From: Cerrena zonata
Taxonomy: Eukaryota; Basidiomycota; Agaricomycetes; Polyporales; Cerrenaceae
DNA: 64,000 nt
NCBI GenBank assembly: GCA_038087015.1
Contig: JASBNA010000047.1
Coordinates: 1 to 64,000, forward strand
Direction of reading: 5' to 3'
The notes under the pieces are model-generated. The model was not told the origin of the DNA. It ran no database searches and saw only the letters and a list, made by a program, of their open reading frames with translations. Made by a program: the position numbers and the translations under genes. How positions within the stretch are numbered: the first letter of the stretch is position 1; every line of letters starts with the position of its first letter. Of this stretch, positions 33,933-43,633 are shown piece after piece.

Positions 33933-35258
33933 ATGTTGAAGAGGGCAATTAGCTATATTTGGAAGACAGAAAGAGGATCTGCTTCTCGAACAATGGAGCA
34001 TGAATATGAAAAATGGTCTAAACAACAATTAATTGACAAAATAAAAGAGCTTGAAAAATCCGAAGATAGCCCATCTACTTTGCAAACAACCCAGAATAAC
34101 GAAACTCAAAAGACAAAAGAGCAGAATGTTTCTCAGAAAAAGAAGAAGCCGAAGCAGTTTGATTTCTCCAAGCATCCTAAAAGATTTATTGCATTGAAGT
34201 TTGCTTACTTGGGGTGGAACTATAATGGTCTTAATTTTCAGAATGAACCGACTCCTTTACCTACCGTGGAAGAAGAAATACTCAAAGCCATGGCCACTGC
34301 AAAATTAGTCCTGGAAGCGGACCCTGCTGCCTGTAACTTTAGTCGTTGTGGTCGTACCGATAAAGGTGTGAGTGCAATGAATCAAGTCATCTCTCTTGAT
34401 GTTAGATCCAACTTATCAGCGGAGGATCAACTGTCCATTGAAAATGATAAAAAGGAAATTCCTTATGTCACGATCTTGAATTCTTTACTTCCTACGGACA
34501 TTAGAATCACTGCCATTTGTTTGCGTCCACCAACTGGTTTTGATGCTAGGTTTAGCTGCAAATACAGACATTACAAATACCTATTTAAGAAAGACGATGA
34601 TTTAGACTTAAAATTAATGCAAGAAGCCGCTAATAAATATGAAGGTGTCCACGACTTCCGTAATTTCTGTAAAATTGACGGATCTAAACAAATTACTAAT
34701 TATTTTCGTGAAGTTTACAGTGCTAATATTATACATTTGAAAGATGATTATTATGTGTTTGATCTTAAAGGATCTGCCTTTTTATGGCATCAAGTCAGAT
34801 GTATGGTAGCAGTATTATTCTTAGTGGGTCAGAAGTTAGAAAAACCTACTTTAGTAGATGATTTAATGAATGTTGAAAAATATCCATCTAGACCTAATTA
34901 TATGATGGCTCATGATCTTCCGTTAGTTTTATATGATTGTATTTTCCCAGAAATGGAATGGATTGTTGAAAGTAATACCAAGAAGTTAACTCGGGAGTAT
35001 GCTAAGATGAATGGACTTGCCTTAGACTACCAAGTAAAAGCTCACATGGTTGAGATGATGGAAGGGTTTTTCATCAAGCAAAAATTGAAACCTATAGAAG
35101 GTGTTGGTAGTATAAATGCAGGTGACGGAGTTGGGAGAGCCTTCAAGAACTATGTACCTGTCTTAGAAAGACAGTTCGGTGCAACATTTGAAGAAGTCAA
35201 TGAACGTCATAGACAAAAGAAGAAACGTAGGCTTGAAGAGGATGCTGAAAGTAAATAG
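33933..35258 (+). CDS. DEG1: tRNA pseudouridine synthase Deg1/Pus3
   Basis: Predicted 441 residues, matching the Saccharomyces protein (442). The catalytic aspartate is D143 in CGRTDKGVSA. The conserved FDARFSCKYRHYKYLF and GSAFLWHQVRCMV segments of the TruA family follow. It modifies U38 and U39 in the anticodon stem of tRNAs. An alternative start at residue 21 (MEHEYEKWSKQQL) is possible; the first ATG adds a short Arg-rich leader that could aid mitochondrial targeting. The ORF is intact. Confidence 0.95.
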   Translation: MLKRAISYIWKTERGSASRTMEHEYEKWSKQQLIDKIKELEKSEDSPSTLQTTQNNETQKTKEQNVSQKKKKPKQFDFSKHPKRFIALKFAYLGWNYNGLNFQNEPTPLPTVEEEILKAMATAKLVLEADPAACNFSRCGRTDKGVSAMNQVISLDVRSNLSAEDQLSIENDKKEIPYVTILNSLLPTDIRITAICLRPPTGFDARFSCKYRHYKYLFKKDDDLDLKLMQEAANKYEGVHDFRNFCKIDGSKQITNYFREVYSANIIHLKDDYYVFDLKGSAFLWHQVRCMVAVLFLVGQKLEKPTLVDDLMNVEKYPSRPNYMMAHDLPLVLYDCIFPEMEWIVESNTKKLTREYAKMNGLALDYQVKAHMVEMMEGFFIKQKLKPIEGVGSINAGDGVGRAFKNYVPVLERQFGATFEEVNERHRQKKKRRLEEDAESK

Positions 35259-35308
35259 ACTATAGTGTAGTGAATAGTGTTAATGATTTGAACGTTATTT
35301 TATCTTTC

Positions 35309-36049
35309 TTAATTAGAAATCCAAGATGGTTCCCAATACTGAAAACTCCCCTTAGGACCCTGAGCATCAACCCATAGAAACCCATTCATAATCATATCAT
35401 CAATTACCGATTTACAACGTAACTTGTCCCAACCATAATTATCACGTAATAACCTGTAATTCACATAACCACCCATGAAACCACATAAGTCATGAACTTT
35501 TCTTTGGTCATTGGAGATATTACCATTATTACCGCTAGAAGATGCCGAAGCGTACTTAAGCCAACTATGATCATTTACCCGTATGATTTCATAGCCATTA
35601 CCCAAGGTATCAAGTAAACCCAATGCTTTCAGTATATCATTTTCTGTAATGGAGGTCTTCAAATTAACATTTTCCAGAACTCGAGATACTAGTTCTTTCA
35701 TGGATATCAATCCACCATTGACATCACGAGTTTGTTGACACACTTCTACAATTCTAACTGAAAGACCGACATAAAAATTATCATTCTTTTCCACATTAGT
35801 CCCCTTGTTACTGGCATTGGAGTAAATCAATAGTTCAAGAGGATCCACTCCAACCAGCTGACACATTTGGGTGAACTTGGCCCGAAACTCTGGATTCCGA
35901 GTGATCTCTTCGCCATGTTCACTAGCAAAATTGATAAGAGCAGATTGAAATACAGATAATTGTGTTGATAATTGATCCGAATGTCTCTCGCTGAGATATT
36001 TTCCTAGCTGGGTGTAAGCGTCTCTATCATGCTCTTTTCGGACACTCAT
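35309..36049 (-). CDS. SNF8: ESCRT-II subunit Snf8/Vps22
   Basis: Predicted 246 residues. It has the helical hairpin (QLSTQLSVFQSALINFASEHGEEIT, with RNPEFRAKFTQMC after it) and two winged-helix domains ending in QYWEPSWISN, as in Snf8/Vps22/EAP30. ESCRT-II links ESCRT-I to ESCRT-III when sorting ubiquitinated cargo into multivesicular bodies. Compared with homologues, roughly 10 N-terminal residues are missing; I looked for an upstream exon and found no donor or branch point. Another ESCRT gene (SRN2, ESCRT-I) lies 12 kb away. The ORF is intact and divergent from the next gene. Confidence 0.92.
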   Translation of the reverse strand: MSVRKEHDRDAYTQLGKYLSERHSDQLSTQLSVFQSALINFASEHGEEITRNPEFRAKFTQMCQLVGVDPLELLIYSNASNKGTNVEKNDNFYVGLSVRIVEVCQQTRDVNGGLISMKELVSRVLENVNLKTSITENDILKALGLLDTLGNGYEIIRVNDHSWLKYASASSSGNNGNISNDQRKVHDLCGFMGGYVNYRLLRDNYGWDKLRCKSVIDDMIMNGFLWVDAQGPKGSFQYWEPSWISN

Positions 36050-36274
36050 ACTAGAAGGACTTCACTTGGTGTATCATATGATGATTATACAGTGACAGTT
36101 TTTTGGGTAGAAAATAAGCTAAACGAGAGAAAATCACAAGGAATGAGTGCAACATCCGTGGGGATATGATTTTTTTTTTTTCTCATCGACTGAATCACAA
36201 CTGAAGTATAAAACCAAGGTAGAGTGCTCTTCATTCGAGAATATTACTGACTTCAGCTTATATTATACCTTGTT

Positions 36275-38203
36275 ATGACAGTGAAAGTTAACCCACCAAG
36301 AGAGATTGAGGTAACTCTTGACAAAGGGATCAAGGGTACTATTGCAATTCCACATTCGGTGGATAGTGAAAATGCATTTGCCGAAGGTCTCGCTCCATCA
36401 ACACATAAGATGGCACTTATTTTACACGGCCAAGGGGGCCATAGGAATTACTGCTATCAAAGACATGTAGCGCATGCATTGGCGTTAGAATTGGGTATCT
36501 ACTCATTGAGAATCGACTTTAGAGGAAGCGGAGATTCTGCTGAAAACATTGATTCTAAAAAAGGACGCATATTGAAACAAGATATTGAAGACATTCAAAC
36601 GTGTGCCTGAGTTTATTACTGACAAACTGAAGAATCCATTGGGGATCAGTTTCGTCTTATCTTCAATAATCGGTCATTCCAGAGGAAGTTTAGCTACATT
36701 TTTATGGAGCATTGAACAAAATGAAATACTAAAATCTGATCCTTCTAAAGCATTTATTGTTCCTAATATTGTGAATTGTTCATCAAGATACCAACTGCAT
36801 ACAGTTTTGGATAGATATCCAATATTCGATGAAGAGTTTCAAGATTTACCCCAATTATGTTATAGATACGGTAAGACCCAAGTTGTCTCAGTTCCTAGAG
36901 AAGAACTTTTAAGTTTATACCATGCCGATCTTTCGAAATTACCTGGATTATCAATGGATACTTCAGTATTGAGTATATATGGTTTAGAGGATACCATTGT
37001 TCCAATTGTTGACTCAGCACATTTTGCCAATGCTTTAAGCCGAGGCCCGTATTCTCACCGTCTTGAGTTAGTTCCTGGTGCAGACCATAATTTTTATGGT
37101 ATCCATCCAATTGAGACCCCTGGAGATGAACAAGATTACAATCCAAATAATCTTCCATTGAATAGTAAAAAATTGGTGAATTACAGCCAGTTGGTTACAT
37201 CGTATATTATAAAATGGTTACAACCAGAGAATGAATTGAACAGATTCTATCAAAGTGCATCTACTATTGGATATGTGTCAAGATGGAAACAAGTTGAAGG
37301 GGTTTCTAATTTCAGAGATTCTGGAGGATGGAAAATAACCAAACCGACATTTTCCATTGATTCTTCAATCAAGCCGAATCTTTATGTGAAACCAGGGTAT
37401 ATTTACCGATGTGCAAACACAGCTTACATAACTGAAAAGGGGAAGAAAACTTTACAAGAGCTTGACATTAAAGTTATGTTTGACTTAAGATCAGATGGTG
37501 AATGTGATAAAGCAGGAGTACCACAGAATTTAGAGAAATATGGAGTTAAAAGAGTTCATGCCCCGGTTTTTTCAAAAGACGATTACTCACCTCAACTGAT
37601 TGCCCTTCGTTATACGAATTTGATGACGAGTTGGAGTACTTACGTTCATGTTTATGAAGATATGTTAGAGTTGGGAATTGAGTCTTTAAGACTATATTTA
37701 AATATATCAGAGATGACGGTAGGCCATTTGTGTTCCATTGTACGGCTGGTAAAGATCGTACCGGGATTATTGGAATGTTGATACTATTATTATTGGGAGT
37801 TGATAAGAATACTATTGCTAAGGAATATGAATTAACTACTATTGGATTAAAGAGCGATCATCCTATATTGAAGAAAGATTTTATCGAAAACGTTAATCAT
37901 ATGAAGGAGAAATTTGGTGCCAATGCTTCTGATATAGAAGATATGATTAAACAAGGAAGAAAAGACTGGACTGTTGAAAATGATGGATTCCAAAATTTGA
38001 TTAGTTCAAGATATGAAGCAATGTTGGCTACTATTGAATTGTTTAATGAAAAATACGGTAATATCATTGAATATTTGAAAAATCAACTTGGATTTTCAGA
38101 AGACGATATTAAAGTCATATATAATCGTTTAATAGTATCTGATGAGTTAACTTTCAAAAACAGCTCTCATATCACCCATCAGAGTCATTTGGCCAAATTT
38201 TAA
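36275..38203 (+). CDS. alpha/beta-hydrolase fused to tyrosine phosphatase, two frameshifts
   Basis: Three overlapping frames make one protein of about 642 residues. The N-terminal half is an alpha/beta hydrolase: oxyanion segment ILHGQGGHRNY, nucleophile Ser135 in GHSRGS, an acid in YGLEDTIVP, and a histidine in GADHNFYG. The C-terminal half is a protein-tyrosine/dual-specificity-like phosphatase of the Y_phosphatase3 type (VSNFRDSGG, FDLRSDGE and P-loop HCTAGKDRTG with C489). An extra A at 36597-36599 and a missing A at 37700-37702 break the frames; the two shifts cancel. Frames two and three lack ATG starts, which fits a single gene. Substrates are unknown. It is divergent from SNF8 and convergent with CTF8. 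Confidence 0.88.
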
Positions 38204-38274
38204 TTTGAAAAAATATGTATTATTTAGAGTTAGTTTAATATACAAGTCTTATATTACACGAAGTAGAAGTAAAA

Positions 38275-38734
38275 TTACATAATTGGTAATGGACGGTGTT
38301 TAAAGATAATTTTCTTCTTAATTATATCAACAATCTTTATATCTTCACTGATTTCTTCATCGTTACCTTCATTATGAGGTATTCTCATAACTCCAAGAGG
38401 CGGATTTAGATTAACCATGCTACCAATTAAACGTTGTGATTTCCCAATAAATAAAGTGACTTTGGTAGAATCTTTAGGATCAAAATCAAGTTTCCCAAAC
38501 TTAACTGCATAGTAAATATCATCAACTTTAGCGAAAATTGGAAACGTAATCTCCTTCCGGGTTTTTATCAATCTGCTCTTGACTCAATGACGTGGGGAGA
38601 TTTAACTCTCCTTGTATTTCTAGAATGGAAAGTCCGTATGGAGTCGATATTATCTCGTCGAAAGACGACGGCTCGCTCTTCTCCAGCTTGAGAGCCTCAT
38701 GAACCGCAGAATAGTCTACTCGAGTCGAAGGCAT
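38275..38734 (-). CDS. CTF8: sister-chromatid cohesion clamp-loader subunit Ctf8, frameshifted
   Basis: About 152 residues in two overlapping frames. The N-terminal frame (38734-38528) has STPYGLSILEIQGELNLPTS. The C-terminal frame (to 38275) has VTLFIGKSQRLIGSMV, NPPLGVM and the invariant ending RPLPIM. Both halves are diagnostic for Ctf8, which with Dcc1 and Ctf18 forms an alternative RFC clamp loader for PCNA and cohesion. One extra base between about 38530 and 38575 breaks the frame. An MCB box lies about 40 bp upstream, as expected for an S-phase gene. Confidence 0.9.
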
Positions 38735-38770
38735 TGTCCATATAACATCATTTATAGATGCTTTACTCCA

Positions 38771-38776
38771 ACGCGT
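38771..38776. promoter_or_regulatory. MCB box ACGCGT in the CTF8 promoter
   Basis: ACGCGT 37 bp upstream of the CTF8 ATG. Replication and cohesion genes are established MBF targets in yeasts, and MBP1 itself lies in this window. Confidence 0.55.
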
Positions 38777-38802
38777 CTTTCATTCTGATGAAGTTAAACA
38801 GT

Positions 38803-38871
38803 ACACCCGTACATACAGAAAAAAAGAAAACACCGGGAGTGCCCGTACCATATTAATCGTGGTGTACGGAT
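38803..38871. promoter_or_regulatory. pair of Rap1/telomere-like sites
   Basis: ACACCCGTACATA (38803-38815) matches the Rap1 consensus. GGTGTACGGAT (38861-38871) matches 11 bases of the Candida telomere core on the other strand. They are about 57 bp apart in opposite orientation. Confidence 0.5.
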
Positions 38872-39595
38872 CAATGCACTCCACACGCCCATACACCAAA
38901 AAATCTATCACTTCTTGTTTGGGTTTTTGACGAGATGAGACTCAAAAACAAAAAAAAGTAAATGCTGCATTTTCTCATTTACCAAACTAGGAAGTTTCTA
39001 CATGTCTTCGACACAATCGACATGAAGCTTAATGGCAGAATGATGCAACAGTAGCATTGTTAATAGGGACTCTCCTGGGGACAGAGAGAGGGAAAGTATC
39101 ATTCGAGGAGAACTCTAATAAGGAGCAAAAGTCAATAGGAATGTTGTAGAGCTTCGGAAGGGTTGTAACAATCGAAAGTTTATTCCCTGTTCATTACCTA
39201 TACGGGATAGCCAGATGCAAGAGGCTTTGGGCTGCACTATCTTCGAGAGAAAAAATAAGGACTAATTAGGTTTTGATCCTAGAGGAACTATTGTAGAGAA
39301 AATTAGTGATTTGTCTTGAACATCATAAACTTTCCTAAAAGGGAAATTTGGGATTCATTGCGAAATTTAATATATAACTTAGAGTAAGATCAATTTCTTC
39401 AAAATTCACAGGGCAAATCATAGAGATCTTTTTGAAATAGTTATTGATTCTTCCTTCGTTTATAAGACATTTTCGTCTTTGCATCAGCATTCACTTATCA
39501 TTAATATCCAAAAAGACCCAGTAAATACCCCATTGAATACCCGATTAAAAACTAAGTACTTGGTAAAGAAAAAATTGATTTAAATAAAGTCCAAG

Positions 39596-41002
39596 ATGTC
39601 AGCTACTGATTATACTGCTGCTCATGGGTTTTCTCAGTTGTTAAGATATCAAAACAACTATCCAGCGCTAGGAACTGGAGTTTTGCTTTTGGTAGACCAA
39701 TCCCATAATCTTTTGGGACCAGTTGTTCCAGATGCATTATTACAATATCAATCAGCATATCAAATTAATCTTTTTGGAGATTATCCCGACTCGCAAGATG
39801 ATGTACCATCAGCAATATTTGCTGCTATATTTGCAATTTTAATGTTTCTACATTTATTAATATTCATGATTAATATATCAAGAAAACATCGATTTTGGCT
39901 TTCATTAGGATGGGTTTTCTATTGTCTTATGAGAGTCATTGGTTTTATCCTTCGTATCATATGGGGCAAAGATTTGTCAAAAACAAAAATCGGTATAACT
40001 GATGAAGTTTTCCTTATTTTACCATCGATTTTATTAACTTCATTAAATTTAATTTTAGCACAACGTATTTTCACTTGGAGACATCCAGTTGGTGGTTCTC
40101 GTAGATTGTTTTGGAATTTCATGATTACTTTATACGTTGTGGTATTGGGAGTTATTGCATTAACTATTGCGTGTGCAGCTTCTCCATATGTTCATTTTTT
40201 ATCACAAAAAAATTACCTTCGTTATCAAAAAGCAGTTCAAGCTTCAGCAGTTTTAATTGTATTATATTCATTAACTGCTATTTCCTTATTGGCTTTAGCT
40301 TATTTTTTCAAACCAACTAGAAAAGATGAAAATTTATATACTTATCAACCTTGGTGGATTGAAAGTTTCAAAACTTTTTATTTTGTTAAGAAAAATGCAG
40401 TTAGAGAAGCTGAAGAAACTTTTATGAAACGTAATCATAATCATCGTCATGCTATTAGAGTGATTGCTGCCACTCATCATCATTATAATACCGTGGAAGG
40501 TCTTACCAATGAAAGAGGTGATTTAACTCATAATACTTCTTTGTGGATCATTTGTATTACTACCTTATTGATTTTTGTCGGTTCTATTTGTCGTTGTATC
40601 ACTGTTTTCCAAGGGAGATATCAAAAGAATAGTTCTAAATTATGTGCACCAGTTGCCATGTATATTTGTTGGGGTTTGTTCGAAACCGTAATTAACTTAC
40701 TTTATATAATTGGTAGAGTTGATTTAAGATTTTATAGACCTGATAGATTACCTAAGAAAGTTAGGTCAATCATCACTGCTGAACAATCTTTGGAACACTC
40801 TGATGAAGAATATGAATACTATACTACTGAAACTGAAACTGAAGGGGAATATGATCTGGAAGATGATGATTTTGGATTCTACCAACCAAGAAATACTTAT
40901 AACAATAGGGACTCAGAACCTAGGAGAGACCCAAATAGAGATAAATTCATACTGGAAGCCAAAGAAGAAGATGAATCTGATTCTGAAGAGTTCCATTTTT
41001 AA
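39596..41002 (+). CDS. multispanning membrane protein, tandem family member 1
   Basis: Predicted 468 residues and intact. About seven hydrophobic segments follow a 60-residue N-terminus. Conserved blocks shared with the next two genes: IFTWRHPVGGSR, ENLYTYQPWWIES, the cytoplasmic or lumenal loop MKRNHNHRHAIRVIAATHHH, and GRVDLRFYRPDRLP. The tail is acidic and ends EEFHF. It resembles a fungal seven-helix family of unknown function (I believe DUF3112; not verified). No transporter or GPCR signature is clear. It is the left copy of a three-gene tandem array and the only one with an unbroken frame here. Confidence 0.85.
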   Translation: MSATDYTAAHGFSQLLRYQNNYPALGTGVLLLVDQSHNLLGPVVPDALLQYQSAYQINLFGDYPDSQDDVPSAIFAAIFAILMFLHLLIFMINISRKHRFWLSLGWVFYCLMRVIGFILRIIWGKDLSKTKIGITDEVFLILPSILLTSLNLILAQRIFTWRHPVGGSRRLFWNFMITLYVVVLGVIALTIACAASPYVHFLSQKNYLRYQKAVQASAVLIVLYSLTAISLLALAYFFKPTRKDENLYTYQPWWIESFKTFYFVKKNAVREAEETFMKRNHNHRHAIRVIAATHHHYNTVEGLTNERGDLTHNTSLWIICITTLLIFVGSICRCITVFQGRYQKNSSKLCAPVAMYICWGLFETVINLLYIIGRVDLRFYRPDRLPKKVRSIITAEQSLEHSDEEYEYYTTETETEGEYDLEDDDFGFYQPRNTYNNRDSEPRRDPNRDKFILEAKEEDESDSEEFHF

Positions 41003-41738
41003 TCCTATATCAATCATTTGAATGAAAAAAAAAAAAACTGTGTTTTATTTTTAAAAGCTGCAAATTGATACCTAATAATATATACCCTTTTCTCATTGAG
41101 GAGTTCAATTTCACAGGATTGAATACCCGTGATGGATAACAAAGGTCAATGGCCAGTAAATAGTGTACTTTTATATATAATACATCTAATGTTTAACGTT
41201 AAAACAAACCCATGTACAATGAACCATGTACAATGAAATTGACTCCGCTTACCTAAGCACTAATCTGGAGATGAGAATCTTATGCAAGTCTTCCTCTTTT
41301 TGGAAGAAGAGCTTCGCAGCCTTTTCTGGCTTGTTTCTCCACCTAATACTATCATAATACAACGGCGAACAGGGCACTTTGAAAAAAATATTATTGTCAG
41401 TATGATAAGCGGGCAAAAGATATTCACTATCTTCAAGATAGGTAACAATATTAACTTTTTAACTAAAGAAGTAAAAACCGGTCGACTATTTTTTAACATC
41501 TTAACAAGGGGCTTTAATAATCTAATCATCTGAACATAAAAATAATGATGCAAGTGTAATTAGCAAATCTCTCATGTCAAAACTCATCTTTTTGGGGAAC
41601 GATTACGCAGAAGGGTGGAGACTGAATTCATTTCAGTTACCCCAAAAACTTTGGCGTAGATAAATTTGACAGAAGATATTTATATATGATTGAATTTTAC
41701 ACCCATTTCAGAACACCTTGTTAGCACCCTAAGTAAAA
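41003..41738. other. spacer between tandem genes 1 and 2
   Basis: 736 bp, AT-rich. It has a perfect 14-bp direct duplication CCATGTACAATGAA (41210-41223 and 41224-41237). Short open frames on both strands (41260-41553) overlap each other and show no family features. Confidence 0.5.
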
Positions 41739-43144
41739 ATGACTTACACAGCGGTAGAAGGCCTTATGCTGTTGGTGAACTCCCTTCATAATGGTGCTGC
41801 TCCTGGAACAGGGGTTTACCCGTTGATTCTTTGGGCCAGAAACTTGCTAGGACATGATCTTCCTCAAGTTTTAATTGATTATAACGTTGGTGTTCAAAAT
41901 AATTTATTTGGTTCATATCCTACTAAATCAGATGTAGCCCCAAGTATAGTTTTCACTTTTGCTTTTCTTCTATTGATGTTTGGCCATATAATAATATTGA
42001 GTATAAATTTATCTAGAGGTCATTATTTTTGGTTAACTCCAGTTTGGATTATTCATTGCATTATTAAAGCTATTGGTTGGATAACGAGATGGGTTTGGGC
42101 ACAAGATATTACTAAGATATCGGTTGGTTTAACTAGTGAGATTCTTTTAATTGTTTCTACTTATATATTGGTTTCTTTTAATTTAATATTGGCTCAAAGA
42201 TTATTTACTTGGAGACATCCTGTTGGTGGTTCACGTTGGTTATTTTGGAATGTCATGATTGTTTTATATTCAGTTGTGGTTGTGGTTGTTGCTATTACAG
42301 TTTTAGGATCTTTTGTTCCTTATCTAGATTATCTTAGTAGATCGGCTCATGATAAATGGAATCAAGTTGTTATGGCTACTGCTGTTTTAATTATTCTTTA
42401 TTCTTAACTTCGGCTGCTTTGATTGCATTATCTTACTTCTTCAAACCAACTACAAAAGATGAAAACTTATATACTTATCAACCTTGGTGGATTGAAAGTT
42501 TCCATCCTTTCTACTATGTTAAAAAAAATGTTGCAAGAGACGCTGAAGAAACTTTTATGAAGCGTAATCATAACCATCGTCATGCCATTAGAGTTATTGC
42601 CGCTACTCACCATCATTATAAAATGGTTAAAGGCTTATCCAATGAAAGAGGTGCTTTAAAACACAATACATCTTTATTGATTATTTTCCTCAGTACCATC
42701 TTCATCTTTGTTGGTTCAATCGGTAGGGCAATTGTGGTTTTCCAACCAAAATACAATGAACATGAAAATCCTCTATGTAAACCAGTGGTTGCTTACATTT
42801 TTTGGGGGGTCTTGGAAGTTATCATTCATTTACTTTACTTGCTTGGTAGAGTTGACTTGAGATTCTACAGACCAGACATCTTACCTTTGAAAGTAAGATC
42901 AATCATCACCGCTGAACAATCTTTCTATCCATCCGATGATGAAATGTCCGATGAATCAAGCACAATTAGCACTACATCCACCACGGAAGACTTGGAAAAA
43001 CAACAAAAACAATACAATTCTTACAACAACTTAGCGAAACCTAATCCTCAGCCTTTGTCTCCACCTTATCCTACAAACGAATATGCACATGAAAAGAAAA
43101 TGAACCAAACTAAACTAGATGATGAAGATGAATTCTTCTTTTAA
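41739..43144 (+). CDS. multispanning membrane protein, tandem family member 2, frameshifted
   Basis: Paralogue of its neighbours, about 468 residues if joined. The first frame (41739-42407) carries LFTWRHPVGGSR and stops after LIILYS. The second continues with LTSAALIALSYFFKPT, the HNHRHAIRVIAATHHHY block and the tail ending DEFFF. A T is missing from the TT at about 42404-42405, where paralogues read LYSLT. Position and surrounding sequence match copy 1 exactly, so one gene is the sound reading. Function unknown. Confidence 0.85.
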
Positions 43145-43629
43145 GTGGAGTTGTATCTGTTCTTTTCCCAATCGGGGAATTTTCTCCAAAAACCATCCGT
43201 ACCTCACCCTGTTTTTTTTTTCGCAGCTCTTTTTGCCTTTTTCCGGTTTTGATTGAAATTGGTGGGTGTACGGATGCATTATTTGCACTCTTCACAGATT
43301 CGCTAGCTCTGAACCCCACTTGCACCTAGTGTTCTCGATTAGCTCTGTTTTGATGGAGGTTTATTCGCTTGAAATTAGCAGCATGTGCTAACGACCATGG
43401 CTTCTGGGTTTATTGTCTGTGTTTTTTTGTTTTTTTTCGCTCTCTTTTATTACTCTTTGAGTGCTTCATTTAATTACCCTTTTGAGAGTATGACGGATTT
43501 AATTTTTGACAGTTTTTGGCTATCAAGACAATTTTCATTGATTCCGGGAGAACCCTTTATATGGAATAATTTCCTGAAGAATGAAAAATTAAAGTATTTC
43601 TTTGAAGCTGTTTATGCTGAAGTGAAATC
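43145..43629. other. spacer between tandem genes 2 and 3
   Basis: 485 bp. A telomere/Rap1-like motif GGTGTACGGATG is at 43265-43276 and a half match ATCCGTACCTC at about 43195-43205. An ATG-initiated open frame of 78 codons (43397-43633) ends by overlapping the next start codon. Confidence 0.55.
43265..43276. promoter_or_regulatory. Rap1/telomere-like site GGTGTACGGATG
   Basis: Twelve consecutive bases identical to the Candida albicans telomere core as I recall it, about 355 bp upstream of tandem gene 3. Confidence 0.5.
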
Positions 43630-43633
43630 ATGA
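43397..43633 (+). CDS. possible upstream ORF of tandem gene 3
   Basis: 78 codons with a hydrophobic N-terminus (MASGFIVCVFLFFFALFYYS). The stop overlaps the next gene's start as ATGA. It has no homologue I recognise and may be a chance frame or a translational control element. Low confidence. Confidence 0.2.
   Translation: MASGFIVCVFLFFFALFYYSLSASFNYPFESMTDLIFDSFWLSRQFSLIPGEPFIWNNFLKNEKLKYFFEAVYAEVKS

Larger units (their letters stand above)
38735..39595. other. divergent promoter region CTF8 / membrane-protein gene 1
   Basis: 861 bp. It contains an MCB box (38771-38776), a perfect Rap1-like site (38803-38815), a telomere-core-like motif in the other orientation (38861-38871), and AT-rich sequence toward 39595. 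No RNA gene recognised. Confidence 0.6.

Noticed and set aside
36060..36180. Possible upstream exon of SNF8
   Set aside because: An acceptor-like CTAG precedes the ATG, but no donor or TACTAAC branch point was found.
41260..41553. Overlapping ORFs on both strands between tandem genes 1 and 2
   Set aside because: Mutual shadows without motifs or similarity to the flanking family.
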